Source: a virus. Taken from it: DNA of 32,032 nucleotides. The stretch is from the IMG/VR virus record IMGVR_UViG_3300028392_001695, positions 1 through 32,032 of that record; one strand, 5' to 3'. A program made the position numbers and the translations under genes. Shown piece after piece: positions 16,208-24,293 of this stretch (positions are counted from its first letter, which is position 1; each line of letters opens with the position of its first letter). Under the pieces are notes generated by a model that saw only the letters and a list, made by a program, of their open reading frames with translations, did not search any database and was not told the origin of the DNA.

Positions 16208-16236
16208 TTTACAAAACAATTAAAAAAATATATAAT
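16208..16236 (+). promoter_or_regulatory. Possible sigma-A promoter inside intron 1
   Basis: TTTACA (16208-16213), a 17-nt spacer and TATAAT (16231-16236) precede the AAAGGAGGTG ribosome binding site of the intron endonuclease. The expected transcript would start just before that site, the same short-leader layout as for the free-standing endonuclease at 1638. The region is very AT-rich, so chance matches are possible. Confidence 0.45.
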
Positions 16237-16258
16237 TATATTAAAAGGAGGTGAAGTA

Positions 16259-17155
16259 ATGAGTAAAATGTCTTATGAAGAAATGTGTTCTAAAATAAAA
16301 TCTAAAAAATGTATTCCTATATTTTCACAGGAAGAATGGCAAGGTGTAAGGAAAAATGGCATTATATTAAAATACTGGTTTCAAGATGAATCAGGGCATA
16401 ATTTTTACGCTAGATATGATAATGTTGCATCTGGTCATAAGACTCAATGTAATGAATGTGGAAAATTAAATCAATTAAATAAACAAAAATTATCAGAATT
16501 AGAATATAAAAAATATAATGAATCTTTTATTTTAAATAAAAATATTAAAATATTAAGTAAATATGATGATTATAAAAATGTGGAACAAAAATTATTATGC
16601 AAGTGTTTAACATGTAATAATGATTTTTATGAAAATATAAATAATATTATAAAAAAATCTTCACATGGATGTATTAGAATGCCACATGGTGAAAAAATAG
16701 TTATTTCTATATTAGAAGAAAATGCAATAAAATATAATTATCAATCATATATTTCTGAATTAAATTTAACATCTGATTTTGAAATTTATTTAAAAAATGG
16801 AAATATTATTCATTTAGAAATAGATGGCGACCAACACTATGATTTTCCAAATGAATTTCATAAAACATATGAAGATTTTTTAAAATCAAAAAACAGAGAT
16901 ATTTTAAAAGATGAATGGTATTCTAAAAATAATAATATAAATATTCATATAAGATATAATTTAGGTGGAAAAAATAATGAAAATTTAGAAGAAATATTAT
17001 ATGATATTATAAAAGGTAAATATGGAAAATGTGAAAATAAAATAAAAAATTCAGATTTTAATATTATGGATTTTTCTAAAAATGATTCAAAATGCAAAAA
17101 AATAATAGCATATAATTTAGATGGTTATTTTTTAAAATATATAATAGTGCATTAG
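16259..17155 (+). CDS. Intron-encoded Vsr-like (EDxHD) homing endonuclease, 0-frame part
   Basis: This 298-residue product starts at ATG after a strong AAAGGAGGTG. It has cysteine pairs that may bind zinc (CNEC at 64-67; CKCLTC at 114-119), then a nuclease domain with SDFEIYL (172-178), LEIDGDQHY (186-194) and NRDILKDEWY (212-221). These are the same motifs as in the protein at 1638. From about residue 279 a NUMOD1 DNA-binding repeat begins (IIAYNLDGYFLK) but the frame breaks at 17128-17134 and ends after a short unrelated tail. The rest of the repeat continues in the -1 frame to 17475. If the frame is restored the protein has 405 residues. The expected target is the intronless NNFR/VSAED junction of the tape-measure gene. 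Confidence 0.85.
   Translation: MSKMSYEEMCSKIKSKKCIPIFSQEEWQGVRKNGIILKYWFQDESGHNFYARYDNVASGHKTQCNECGKLNQLNKQKLSELEYKKYNESFILNKNIKILSKYDDYKNVEQKLLCKCLTCNNDFYENINNIIKKSSHGCIRMPHGEKIVISILEENAIKYNYQSYISELNLTSDFEIYLKNGNIIHLEIDGDQHYDFPNEFHKTYEDFLKSKNRDILKDEWYSKNNNINIHIRYNLGGKNNENLEEILYDIIKGKYGKCENKIKNSDFNIMDFSKNDSKCKKIIAYNLDGYFLKYIIVH
17128..17134 (+). other. U UUU UUA slippery heptamer at the endonuclease frame break
   Basis: In the 0 frame the codons are TAT TTT TTA AAA, so the heptamer T TTT TTA is in the register needed for -1 frameshifting. Slipping back one base after TTA gives AAA ATA TAT AAT AGT, which continues the NUMOD1 repeat without loss. No clear stimulatory hairpin is visible downstream. 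A one-base deletion in the following A run would look the same. Confidence 0.5.
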
Positions 17156-17475
17156 AAGCTGAAAAAGATTTGAACGTAGATAATTCTTGTATCTCAACCT
17201 GTTTAAATGGTAGAAAAAATAGAGAAAAACAAGGAAGAGCAGGAAATTATATGTTTAGATTATATGAAGATAATTTTCCATTAAATATTGAACCATATAA
17301 AACATCAAGATGTAAAATTATATTAATTTATAAAAATGATGTAATTATAGAAGAATGTAATTCTTTAAATGAAGTTTCTAAAAAATATGAAATATCAAGA
17401 ACAAATCTTTGTAGATATATAAAAAAAGATTTTGAAAAAAAATACAAAAATATTTATAATTTTAAATATAAATAA
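17134..17475 (+). CDS. Endonuclease C-terminal NUMOD1 region in the -1 frame
   Basis: In this frame the sequence reads KIYNSALEAEKDLNVDNSC and then ISTCLNGRKNREKQGRAGNY, which completes the NUMOD1 helix-turn-helix-like repeat begun by IIAYNLDGYFL in the frame above. A second, weaker repeat follows (IILIYKNDVIIEECNSLNEV, then SKKYEISRTNLCRYIKKD). The TTG at 17170 could serve as a separate start but has no good ribosome binding site. This is therefore best read as the end of the endonuclease, reached by -1 frameshifting, or as the severed end of a frameshifted pseudogene. Confidence 0.6.
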   Translation, partial: KIYNSALEAEKDLNVDNSCISTCLNGRKNREKQGRAGNYMFRLYEDNFPLNIEPYKTSRCKIILIYKNDVIIEECNSLNEVSKKYEISRTNLCRYIKKDFEKKYKNIYNFKYK

Positions 17476-17688
17476 TATCGAATTAATAAAATTTTAAACA
17501 AGCCTGAACGACTAAACGAAAGAACTATATTTATATATAGATGTGATAGTCTGAACTCTCCTATAAACTATTTAAAAAGGGAGAGAGTTGTGGTCGAATG
17601 TAAAGACATTCTTAGAAGAACCATAACCACTTATATTAAAATATAAGTCAGTAGTCTAATAAAATATTAGACGAAAGTAACAGAAATG

Positions 17689-17703
17689 GTAAGTGCAGAG
17701 GAT
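17689..17703 (+). CDS. Tape-measure protein, 15-nt exon 2
   Basis: GTAAGTGCAGAGGAT encodes V-S-A-E-D, exactly the residues missing between NNFR of exon 1 and LAGAIGKVG of exon 3 in the conserved tape-measure motif. The first four bases can form P10 with intron 1. The last four (GGAT) form P1 of intron 2 with GTCC (17711-17714). Only seven bases of the exon are thus free of splice-site pairing. Confidence 0.88.
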
Positions 17704-18006
17704 AAATTATGTCCCATATGTTGGTGATGATATATGAAAACCCAGAATATGCGAGAAGTTCCTAAGAGCCTTGATTACTAAATTATATAAGAAATTATAT
17801 AATGGCAATGGGTAATGCCAAAGGTATAGTAAAAAGATTAAGGATTGGATAATTCGCAGAGATAGACCTAAGATGTTAAGTCATGGTAAGCTCCCAACGA
17901 CTACCAATGGGTATCTAAATATTATTTAGATAATGGTATAGTCTACTCCGATTTGTAAATTTTATTTATAAATGTTTAAAATATCTCGAAAGAGACGGTA
18001 TAAAGG
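17704..18006 (+). ncRNA. Group I intron 2 of the tape-measure gene
   Basis: This 303-nt intron has no reading frame. P1: GGAT (17700-17703) with GTCC (17711-17714), ending in a U-G pair. P7: GACTA (17899-17903) with TAGTC (17939-17943). P8: ATCTAAAT (17913-17920) with ATTTAGAT (17924-17931). A GCGA/TCGC pair upstream can form P4. A TCTC-GAAA-GAGA hairpin lies near the 3' end. The last base is G18006. Its first eight bases (AAATTATG) equal those of intron 1, but its short 3' end differs. Confidence 0.88.
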
Positions 18007-18117
18007 TTAGCAGGTGCAATAGGCAAAGTCGGAAGTGTAGCAAAACAGAGTGGTACAAGCCTTCAATCACTTGAAGGATATGTAACAGCCATCGTGTCAG
18101 CGAGTGGTGTAACGGGT
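18007..18117 (+). CDS. Tape-measure protein, exon 3
   Basis: This 111-nt exon encodes 37 residues, LAGAIGKVGSVAKQSGTSLQ, then SLEGYVTAIVSASGVTG. This is the central part of the conserved tape-measure domain and joins in frame to VSAED before it and DVAGTALKS after it. Both borders fall between codons. Confidence 0.92.
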
Positions 18118-18425
18118 TAATAAAAAATGGCTCGAGGATATAGTAATATATCTATGGAATCTCACTATATCGGTGAACATCCTACTGAAAAGTTCAGAGG
18201 ACAATACCGAGGTAAGGATTTAAAATTTAAATTCGCACCGTAACGACTACACGTGGGACATCCTGAATTATCAGGATGAAGATATAGTCTAAACTGTATA
18301 GTAATATACAGAAAAATGGTCGAGTGTAAAGACACTCAGTTTAATTTATTAAACGATAGAAGCACCATTTTCGCTATGATTATTAATCATAGTCAGTAGC
18401 CTTATTAGGTGAAAGTAATAGTTTG
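18118..18425 (+). ncRNA. Group I intron 3 of the tape-measure gene
   Basis: This 308-nt intron has no reading frame. P1: CGGGT (18113-18117) with GCTCG (18130-18134), with a U-G pair at the splice site. P7: GACTA (18245-18249) with TAGTC (18285-18289). P8: CATCCTGA (18259-18266) with TCAGGATG (18271-18278). The 3' domain (about 18316-18425), with a GGTCGAGTGTAAAGACACTC hairpin and AGTCAGTAG...GAAAGTAA, closely matches the 3' domain of intron 1. The last base is G18425. Confidence 0.9.
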
Positions 18426-21400
18426 GATGTCGCAGGCACAGCACTTAAATCAGTAATGTCAAGGATTTTCCAAGTAGGACAAGAAGGCGTTGATGATGCT
18501 GGGAAATCCGAGAAACTACTAAATCAACTTGGAATAACAACTAGAAAAAGTGCAACAGAATTTAAAACATTTGATGATATACTTAAAAGTGTACATGATA
18601 AATTCCCTAGTTTAACATCAGTTCAACAACAGAATTTATTGCAACAACTCGCAGGAATCCAACATGTAGGCAAATTAACTTCGTTAATGAATAACTGGGA
18701 TATAGCAACACAAGCAACAACGAAAGCATTAAATTCACAAGGATCAGAAATAAATGAAAATGAAAAATATCTAAATAGTATACAAGGCAAATATCAAACA
18801 TTAAAAACTACAGTTGATGGGTTATATGACAAATTAATTTCATCAGACGCTTTAAAATCAACAGTAACGGGAATGACAGATGTTTTAAATGTTGCTGATA
18901 GAGTTACAACTGTATTGGGTGGTTTAAATACCATTATATTAACTGTTGTTTCTAGTTTAGGAATATTAAAAGCACAAGGAATAATTAATTTCTTCACTAG
19001 TCTTGTAACATCAGTTGCAGGAGCAACATTTTCTTTGGCTGGATTAGGCACTGTACTCACAGCTATAATAAGCCCAGTGGGTTTATTAATAACGGTATTA
19101 GGTCTAGCAACAGCAGGAACAATTGCTTACGTTAATAGTACACAAAAAATTAAAGAACAAGCTGAATTAGCTACTAAATCTCAAGATGACTTTAACAAAA
19201 GTATAAAAGAGTTCACTGAAACTTTAGACCCAAATAAATTAAATGACGCCTCTACTGCTTTAGAAAAACTTAAAGAAGCGACTAATTATAAAGAAGCTAT
19301 CGAAAACGTAAAAGGTTTAGAAGCTGAAATAAAAAATCTTCAAGAAGCACAATCTAAAGAGATTATGCCAGAAGATATAAGTTCTATTAACGAAAAAATT
19401 AAAGAAAAAACAGCTTTATTACAAGAACAAAAAAAGATTATAGATGATGTAGCAGGTAAAGAAAAAGATTATGCACATCAAAAAGAAATATCTACAGCTA
19501 TAGATTATCAATCTATACAGGCAAAAGCTAAAACTGTAGCTCTTAAAGTTCAAGAAACTAATGAAAATTATAATCTAGTTCAAAGTTATAAGAATGTATA
19601 TGATAAATTATCTGCAAATAAAGAATTAACTGAGGATGAAAAGGCTTTAAACGAAAAGTTATTGCAACAATATCCTGAATATAGAACTGCATTAGGAGAT
19701 AAAGCTAAAGCATTAGGAGTGAATTATACTGCATTAAGTGAAAATTTAGATATACAAAAGAAAGTAGCTTTAGCAGAATTTAATAGTGCAAAAGTATCAG
19801 CTCAACAGGAAGTTATAAAAACAAATAATTTAATTGACGAAACTAAAAAAAGAATAGAAGCAATTCAATCTGAAATAAAAGCCAAAAGCAATCTGGCATC
19901 TGCTCAGGATAAATTAGAAGATAGTTTAGGTAAATCTTTTGAGATGATGCAACAGAAAACTCTTGATTGGGAAAAGTCTTTGGGTATAGTTTCTGACAAA
20001 AAGATAATAGATTTTACAACTCCAGGAAGAAAAAATGAAAATGAACAACTTAATCAAGCATTAGCAGATAACCAAAATTTATTAGACAAACTTGAATTAA
20101 GTAAATCTTCTAATAAGATATTGTCTGAAGCAAATATAAAAGACGTTTTAAGTATATCGGCAGATTCTAAAGCAAAAGGTTATAATACTCTTGAAGCTGA
20201 ACAAACAAGAAAAGAGCAAGAAAAAGCTGATAAAAAAGCAGCACAAGAAGCAGAGAGAGAAAGAAAAAAACAAGAAGCTGAAGCAGAAGCATATAGAAAA
20301 AAAGCAGAACAAGAAAAATATAATTCTGAAAGAGAAACGGCATTAGGAACAAAAGTAGATTTAGCTAGAGAAGCAGGATATGATAAATTAACACAAGCAG
20401 TAAAAAGTTATGATGTAGCATTATCTGAAAATCAAGCTAATCAGGAAAAAGACAATTTGTCATTGCAGGATAAATTATCTTTAATGGAAGAAGAAAAAGA
20501 TTTATTAAAAAGTAAATGGAAAGCCTATAATGATTTAATCTGGCAAAAAAGACAAGAGCGTGAAGAAACGGCTAAATCATTAGCTCAATTTGGAGTTGGT
20601 GTTGGTGGAAAAGGTGAATCATCTTATCTTACAAATGTAGATGAATCAGCAAAAGCACAACAAGAAAAAATTAGAAAATCGGCAGAAGATATACATGATG
20701 AAGCTTCTTTAAGAGCATATAAAACTGAAGTTGCAAGAGGAGAAGTTTTAAAAAGCTTAGTAAAAACCTTTGGCGATTTAAACCCTGAAATATCAGGTTA
20801 TAGTATAAATTTAAATAAAATAACTGGAACTATAAATAAATTAAATCCTGAAGTTGAAGTAGCAAATCAAGAGTTTAAAGATTTTGATAAAACCATAAAA
20901 TCTAATAATGAAAACATGGCGACATTAAAAGATAATTATGATTCAATATCTGATACTGATTTTGATACTAAGATAAAAGCGGGAAATGATTTACTTGATG
21001 CACAGACTTCTAGTTTAGATGTTGTAAATAAAAAGTTATCAGAATATGATGCTAAAATAAAATCAGCAATGACAACTGAAGCTAAGGAATTATATCAAGC
21101 TGAAAAAGATAAATATACTTCAACTGGAGCAGGAATATCAAAAGATATTGTATCTACAAAAAAAAATATATCACAGTTAACTTTTGAAAAAGGCGAAGCA
21201 CCTTTCAAAGAATCGGAAAAAGCATATGAAAAAGCGAGTCAAGATTTAGAATATAAATATGAGATGATAGACGAAAAGAACTATAAATCAAGAGCGAGGA
21301 ATTTAAATGTTCAAGCTAGTGTTTTAAAAGGTGAAACTAAATCTATATCTAGTGAAATAAAAAGACTCAAAGATGATTTAGCTAAAACAGAAGATAAAGA

Positions 21401-23081
21401 TGAACAGGCTAGAATAAATACAAGCATTGCAAATAATGAAAAACTTCTACAAGAAAAGAATGTTAAAATAAAAGATTTAACTAAGTCTGCTTTAGGAGAA
21501 ACTATATCTGGTTCATTTAAAAAATCTGATGACGAAGCTAAAAAATTTGACAAAACAATTAGTGGATTAGATAATAGTTTTCAATTATTAAGTGATAATG
21601 ATTTTGTAGGTAAGGGTAATATCCTTTCCGAAAAAATAAATAAAACTAATACTGAAATATCTAAGCAACAAAAAGAATTAACAGATTTAAATAGCATAAC
21701 GGATAAATCAGTCCTTAATTCACAAGAATATAAAGATAAATTAGAAAATCTTAAAAGTTCACTTGAAGCTAATAAAATAAGCGTAAAAGGATATAATGAT
21801 GAACTTAAAAGTTTAAATAAAACTCAAGAAGATAACATTCAAAATTTAATAAGAACTGGAATTGAAGCTCAAAAAAATATTGAAGAATCTCCTATTAAAT
21901 CTAAAGAAGAAGAATTAGCAACACAAACTAGAGTTATGGAGAGAGAATTTCATAAAGAAGAAGTAAAATTAAAACAGGATTTATTAAATTTAGAAAAAAA
22001 AATATATGGAACAACTAAAGCCAATTATGAAGATAACATTAAAAATATAACAACAGATTTACAAAATCAAATTGATGCTATGCAAACACAAGCAGATTTA
22101 CAAAAACAACAAGAAGAAAGGTCTGCTAAAATACTTGAAATCGAAAAGGAAAAGTTAAACCTATCTAATTTACAAGCTGAAAAAGACGTAAGAATTTTTC
22201 AAGATGGTAAATGGCAATGGGTGGCTGACCCTAAAAAGGTTACTGAACAAAAAGATAAGATTACTAAGCTAACTGATGATTTTAATAAATCTGAAGCTGA
22301 CAATACTTTAAAATCACAAGAAGATGCTTTAAAGTCTAAAATTGATAATTATAATAAAGAACTAGAAATTAAAAATAAAAATTATGATGACCAATCTAAG
22401 GCTTTGGAGGATTTGTTACAGAAATATAAAGATAGATGGGAAACGGAAAAATACGATAGAACCATTGCAATAGAAGATGAAAGAATAGCATTTGAGAATA
22501 GATATAAAAATCTTGACGTTATGGTTGCAAATTCTTTAGACCAATTAAAGAAAACCTATGGAACTAAATGGAATGAAATTTTAACAGTTGTAACAGATAA
22601 AACATCTAAAATTCAAATACAATATAATACCTTACAAGGATATTCAAATGTATTGACAGGAGTTGATGTTTCAACAGTTGCTACAAAAAGTGGAAATACA
22701 GGAGTTTCACAAGCTGAATTTAATGCACAACAAGAGAAAAACAAAGAAGCACAATCTGGAAAACATGGAGTAAGATATAATGTAGATGGAACTATTCAGG
22801 CTTATGCTACAGGTGGATTAAACGAAACTACTGGTATACATATGCTACATGGAACAAAAGAAAAACCAGAATTAGTATTAAATTCAGGCGACACACAAAA
22901 TATGTTAGAAATGTTAAAAGTTGCAAGACAAACAAATGTAAGTCAATCAAATATAGGTTTAAATTCAACTTCTACAACTTCAACAAAAGTTGAAAATTAT
23001 AATATAAATGTAGGCGAAGTAGTAACAAATGATGCAACAGCTTTTATACAAAATTTAAGGAATTTAGCAATAAAGAAATAA
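18426..23081 (+). CDS. Tape-measure protein, exon 4
   Basis: This exon encodes 1,551 residues and the stop. It begins DVAGTALKSVMSRIFQVGQ, completing the conserved domain. A hydrophobic stretch (about 18900-19130: IILTVVSSLGIL, SLVTSVAGATFSLAGL, ISPVGLLITVLGLATA) marks the membrane-active segments usual for tape measures. The remainder is long coiled coil rich in Lys/Glu/Gln, with a diverged internal duplication around FDKTIKSNNEN (about 20880) and FDKTISGLDNS (about 21550). The C-terminus (YATGGLNETTGIHMLHGTKE, then KPELVLNSGDT) is the typical tape-measure end. The TTG at 18423 is intron sequence, not a start. Tail length should be proportional to the spliced length of about 1,876 residues. 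Confidence 0.93.
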   Translation, partial: DVAGTALKSVMSRIFQVGQEGVDDAGKSEKLLNQLGITTRKSATEFKTFDDILKSVHDKFPSLTSVQQQNLLQQLAGIQHVGKLTSLMNNWDIATQATTKALNSQGSEINENEKYLNSIQGKYQTLKTTVDGLYDKLISSDALKSTVTGMTDVLNVADRVTTVLGGLNTIILTVVSSLGILKAQGIINFFTSLVTSVAGATFSLAGLGTVLTAIISPVGLLITVLGLATAGTIAYVNSTQKIKEQAELATKSQDDFNKSIKEFTETLDPNKLNDASTALEKLKEATNYKEAIENVKGLEAEIKNLQEAQSKEIMPEDISSINEKIKEKTALLQEQKKIIDDVAGKEKDYAHQKEISTAIDYQSIQAKAKTVALKVQETNENYNLVQSYKNVYDKLSANKELTEDEKALNEKLLQQYPEYRTALGDKAKALGVNYTALSENLDIQKKVALAEFNSAKVSAQQEVIKTNNLIDETKKRIEAIQSEIKAKSNLASAQDKLEDSLGKSFEMMQQKTLDWEKSLGIVSDKKIIDFTTPGRKNENEQLNQALADNQNLLDKLELSKSSNKILSEANIKDVLSISADSKAKGYNTLEAEQTRKEQEKADKKAAQEAERERKKQEAEAEAYRKKAEQEKYNSERETALGTKVDLAREAGYDKLTQAVKSYDVALSENQANQEKDNLSLQDKLSLMEEEKDLLKSKWKAYNDLIWQKRQEREETAKSLAQFGVGVGGKGESSYLTNVDESAKAQQEKIRKSAEDIHDEASLRAYKTEVARGEVLKSLVKTFGDLNPEISGYSINLNKITGTINKLNPEVEVANQEFKDFDKTIKSNNENMATLKDNYDSISDTDFDTKIKAGNDLLDAQTSSLDVVNKKLSEYDAKIKSAMTTEAKELYQAEKDKYTSTGAGISKDIVSTKKNISQLTFEKGEAPFKESEKAYEKASQDLEYKYEMIDEKNYKSRARNLNVQASVLKGETKSISSEIKRLKDDLAKTEDKDEQARINTSIANNEKLLQEKNVKIKDLTKSALGETISGSFKKSDDEAKKFDKTISGLDNSFQLLSDNDFVGKGNILSEKINKTNTEISKQQKELTDLNSITDKSVLNSQEYKDKLENLKSSLEANKISVKGYNDELKSLNKTQEDNIQNLIRTGIEAQKNIEESPIKSKEEELATQTRVMEREFHKEEVKLKQDLLNLEKKIYGTTKANYEDNIKNITTDLQNQIDAMQTQADLQKQQEERSAKILEIEKEKLNLSNLQAEKDVRIFQDGKWQWVADPKKVTEQKDKITKLTDDFNKSEADNTLKSQEDALKSKIDNYNKELEIKNKNYDDQSKALEDLLQKYKDRWETEKYDRTIAIEDERIAFENRYKNLDVMVANSLDQLKKTYGTKWNEILTVVTDKTSKIQIQYNTLQGYSNVLTGVDVSTVATKSGNTGVSQAEFNAQQEKNKEAQSGKHGVRYNVDGTIQAYATGGLNETTGIHMLHGTKEKPELVLNSGDTQNMLEMLKVARQTNVSQSNIGLNSTSTTSTKVENYNINVGEVVTNDATAFIQNLRNLAIKK

Positions 23082-23086
23082 TATGT

Positions 23087-23113
23087 AGAGGCTAGAGATA
23101 GCCTCTTTTAATT
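23087..23113 (+). terminator. Attenuator-like terminator after the tape-measure gene
   Basis: AGAGGCT (23087-23093) and AGCCTCT (23100-23106) form a 7-bp stem followed by TTTAATTT. It lies directly between the tape-measure stop and the ribosome binding site of the next gene, so it probably only reduces read-through. Confidence 0.6.
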
Positions 23114-23131
23114 TAGGAGGTGAAGGATTAA

Positions 23132-24268
23132 GTGATTTTTGCACCAAGCAATTTATTACCTCGAAATAGTTATATAAATGCAAGTGCCAATAATACCTTT
23201 ACATGGGATGTAAAAGGTGCTTTGCAAACTTATTATCAATTAAAGATATTAAATAACAATACAAGTGTCACAGTTTATGATTCAACTCAAACATTATCGA
23301 GTGACCATTCTGCTATATTACCAGCTTTCACATTAAGTAATGGAACTAATTATAAATATACTGTAAAAGTATGGGGTTCTGATAGTACAACTGCTACATC
23401 TACATATCAATTTATATCTTGTGCTTCGACACCTACAGCAACATTTACAACACCTATATTTGGTTCTACACCTGTAGAATTGAGTTCTCAAGATTTTACA
23501 TTTGTTTGTAATTACAGTCAAGCTGAAAGTATATCATTAAAAAAATATAAGTTTGTATTATATGATAGTACAGGAACTACAATTATTGAAGATTCTGGAT
23601 GGTTATATGATTTTTTATTACGATATGAATTTACTGGAATGGTAAGAGGAACAACTTATAAAGTTGAATGTACTGTAATTTCACAAAGTGACCAAGAATA
23701 TACTACTGATAAAAAATCTATAATAATTGCAAATTATGAAATACCTGATACTGTGCCAGATATAACTGCTATAGCAGACAATAGTAATGGAACAATAACT
23801 ATATCATGGGGAGATTTAAAAACTGTAACGCCTACTGTAACAGGAAGTTCTTCATATACAACTGGTAAATTTGGATATGGATTACAATTAAATAGTTCAG
23901 CTAATATAAGATATGATGAAAGTTTTACTTATGGAGATTATACATTTACATATTGGATAAAATTTACTTATGGTCAAAATGGTGATTTTATGCAATTAGG
24001 TGACTATATGTTTCTAGGTTATGAAAATAGTACAAGAAGATTTTATTTTAGAATAAATTCTTATTATGTTTATTCCGATGAATTTACATTGTATACTTGG
24101 GAAGATGTGGGTTCTGCTACTTGGGATTATTATAGTGGGAAAACATTTGCTGATTTAGGTTTTACTAGCACAGATTATATTTATAATTGGATATTTATAG
24201 GATTAACTTCAAATAAACTTGTACTAAAAGTACGTGATGAAATAAGAATAGATTTAGACTTATTATAA
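23132..24268 (+). CDS. Tail-tip protein with fibronectin-like and LamG-like domains
   Basis: The GTG at 23132 is preceded by AGGAGGTG. The 378-residue protein appears to have two immunoglobulin or fibronectin III-like domains (about 1-100 and 100-210; NGTNYKYTVKVWGSD and GTTYKVECTVISQ are typical edge strands). A LamG/concanavalin-like domain follows (about 220-378: TTGKFGYGLQLNSSANIRYD, then YTFTYWIKF). Such modules bind carbohydrate on the tail tip. The LamG-like part ends rather abruptly at the stop. The next gene continues the same theme, so an ancestral longer protein may have been split. Position directly after the tape measure fits a distal tail component. Confidence 0.65.
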   Translation: MIFAPSNLLPRNSYINASANNTFTWDVKGALQTYYQLKILNNNTSVTVYDSTQTLSSDHSAILPAFTLSNGTNYKYTVKVWGSDSTTATSTYQFISCASTPTATFTTPIFGSTPVELSSQDFTFVCNYSQAESISLKKYKFVLYDSTGTTIIEDSGWLYDFLLRYEFTGMVRGTTYKVECTVISQSDQEYTTDKKSIIIANYEIPDTVPDITAIADNSNGTITISWGDLKTVTPTVTGSSSYTTGKFGYGLQLNSSANIRYDESFTYGDYTFTYWIKFTYGQNGDFMQLGDYMFLGYENSTRRFYFRINSYYVYSDEFTLYTWEDVGSATWDYYSGKTFADLGFTSTDYIYNWIFIGLTSNKLVLKVRDEIRIDLDLL

Positions 24269-24293
24269 TTAATAAAAGAAAAGAGGTGATTAA

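Larger units (their letters stand above)
16159..17499 (+). repeat. 28-bp perfect inverted repeat framing the intron endonuclease gene
   Basis: Bases 16159-16186 are exactly complementary to 17472-17499. This stem extends P6 of intron 1 and loops out the entire coding region, keeping it away from the catalytic core. The stop codon of the C-terminal reading frame (17473-17475) lies inside the right arm. Confidence 0.9.
16091..17688 (+). ncRNA. Group I intron 1 of the tape-measure gene, with endonuclease ORF
   Basis: Core helices can be traced by eye. P1: exon TTCCGT (16085-16090) with intron GCGGAA (16098-16103), with the required U-G pair at the splice site. P3: TTCTTTC (16110-16116) with GAAAGAA (17518-17524). 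P4: CTTG (16124-16127) with CAAG (16148-16151), P5 between them. P6 continues into a 28-bp perfect stem (16159-16186 with 17472-17499) that carries the endonuclease gene in its loop. P7: GACTA (17510-17514) with TAGTC (17547-17551). P8: CTATAT (17525-17530) with ATATAG (17535-17540). Several P9-type hairpins follow. The intron ends in G17688. The first four exon-2 bases (GTAA) can pair with TTAT of the guide sequence as P10, which fixes the 3' site. Confidence 0.92.

Noticed and set aside
16259-17155. LAGLIDADG or GIY-YIG type for the intron endonuclease
   Set aside because: Neither motif is present. The EIDGDQHY motif and its surroundings match the Vsr-like EDxHD group, as in the free-standing gene at 1638.
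17170-17475. Separate 101-residue gene starting at TTG 17170
   Set aside because: No ribosome binding site precedes it, and its sequence directly continues the NUMOD1 repeat of the endonuclease in the -1 frame, so it is the end of that gene.
18423-18425. TTG at 18423 as start of an independent large tail protein
   Set aside because: It is the last three bases of intron 3. The protein is the continuation of the tape measure, and there is no ribosome binding site.
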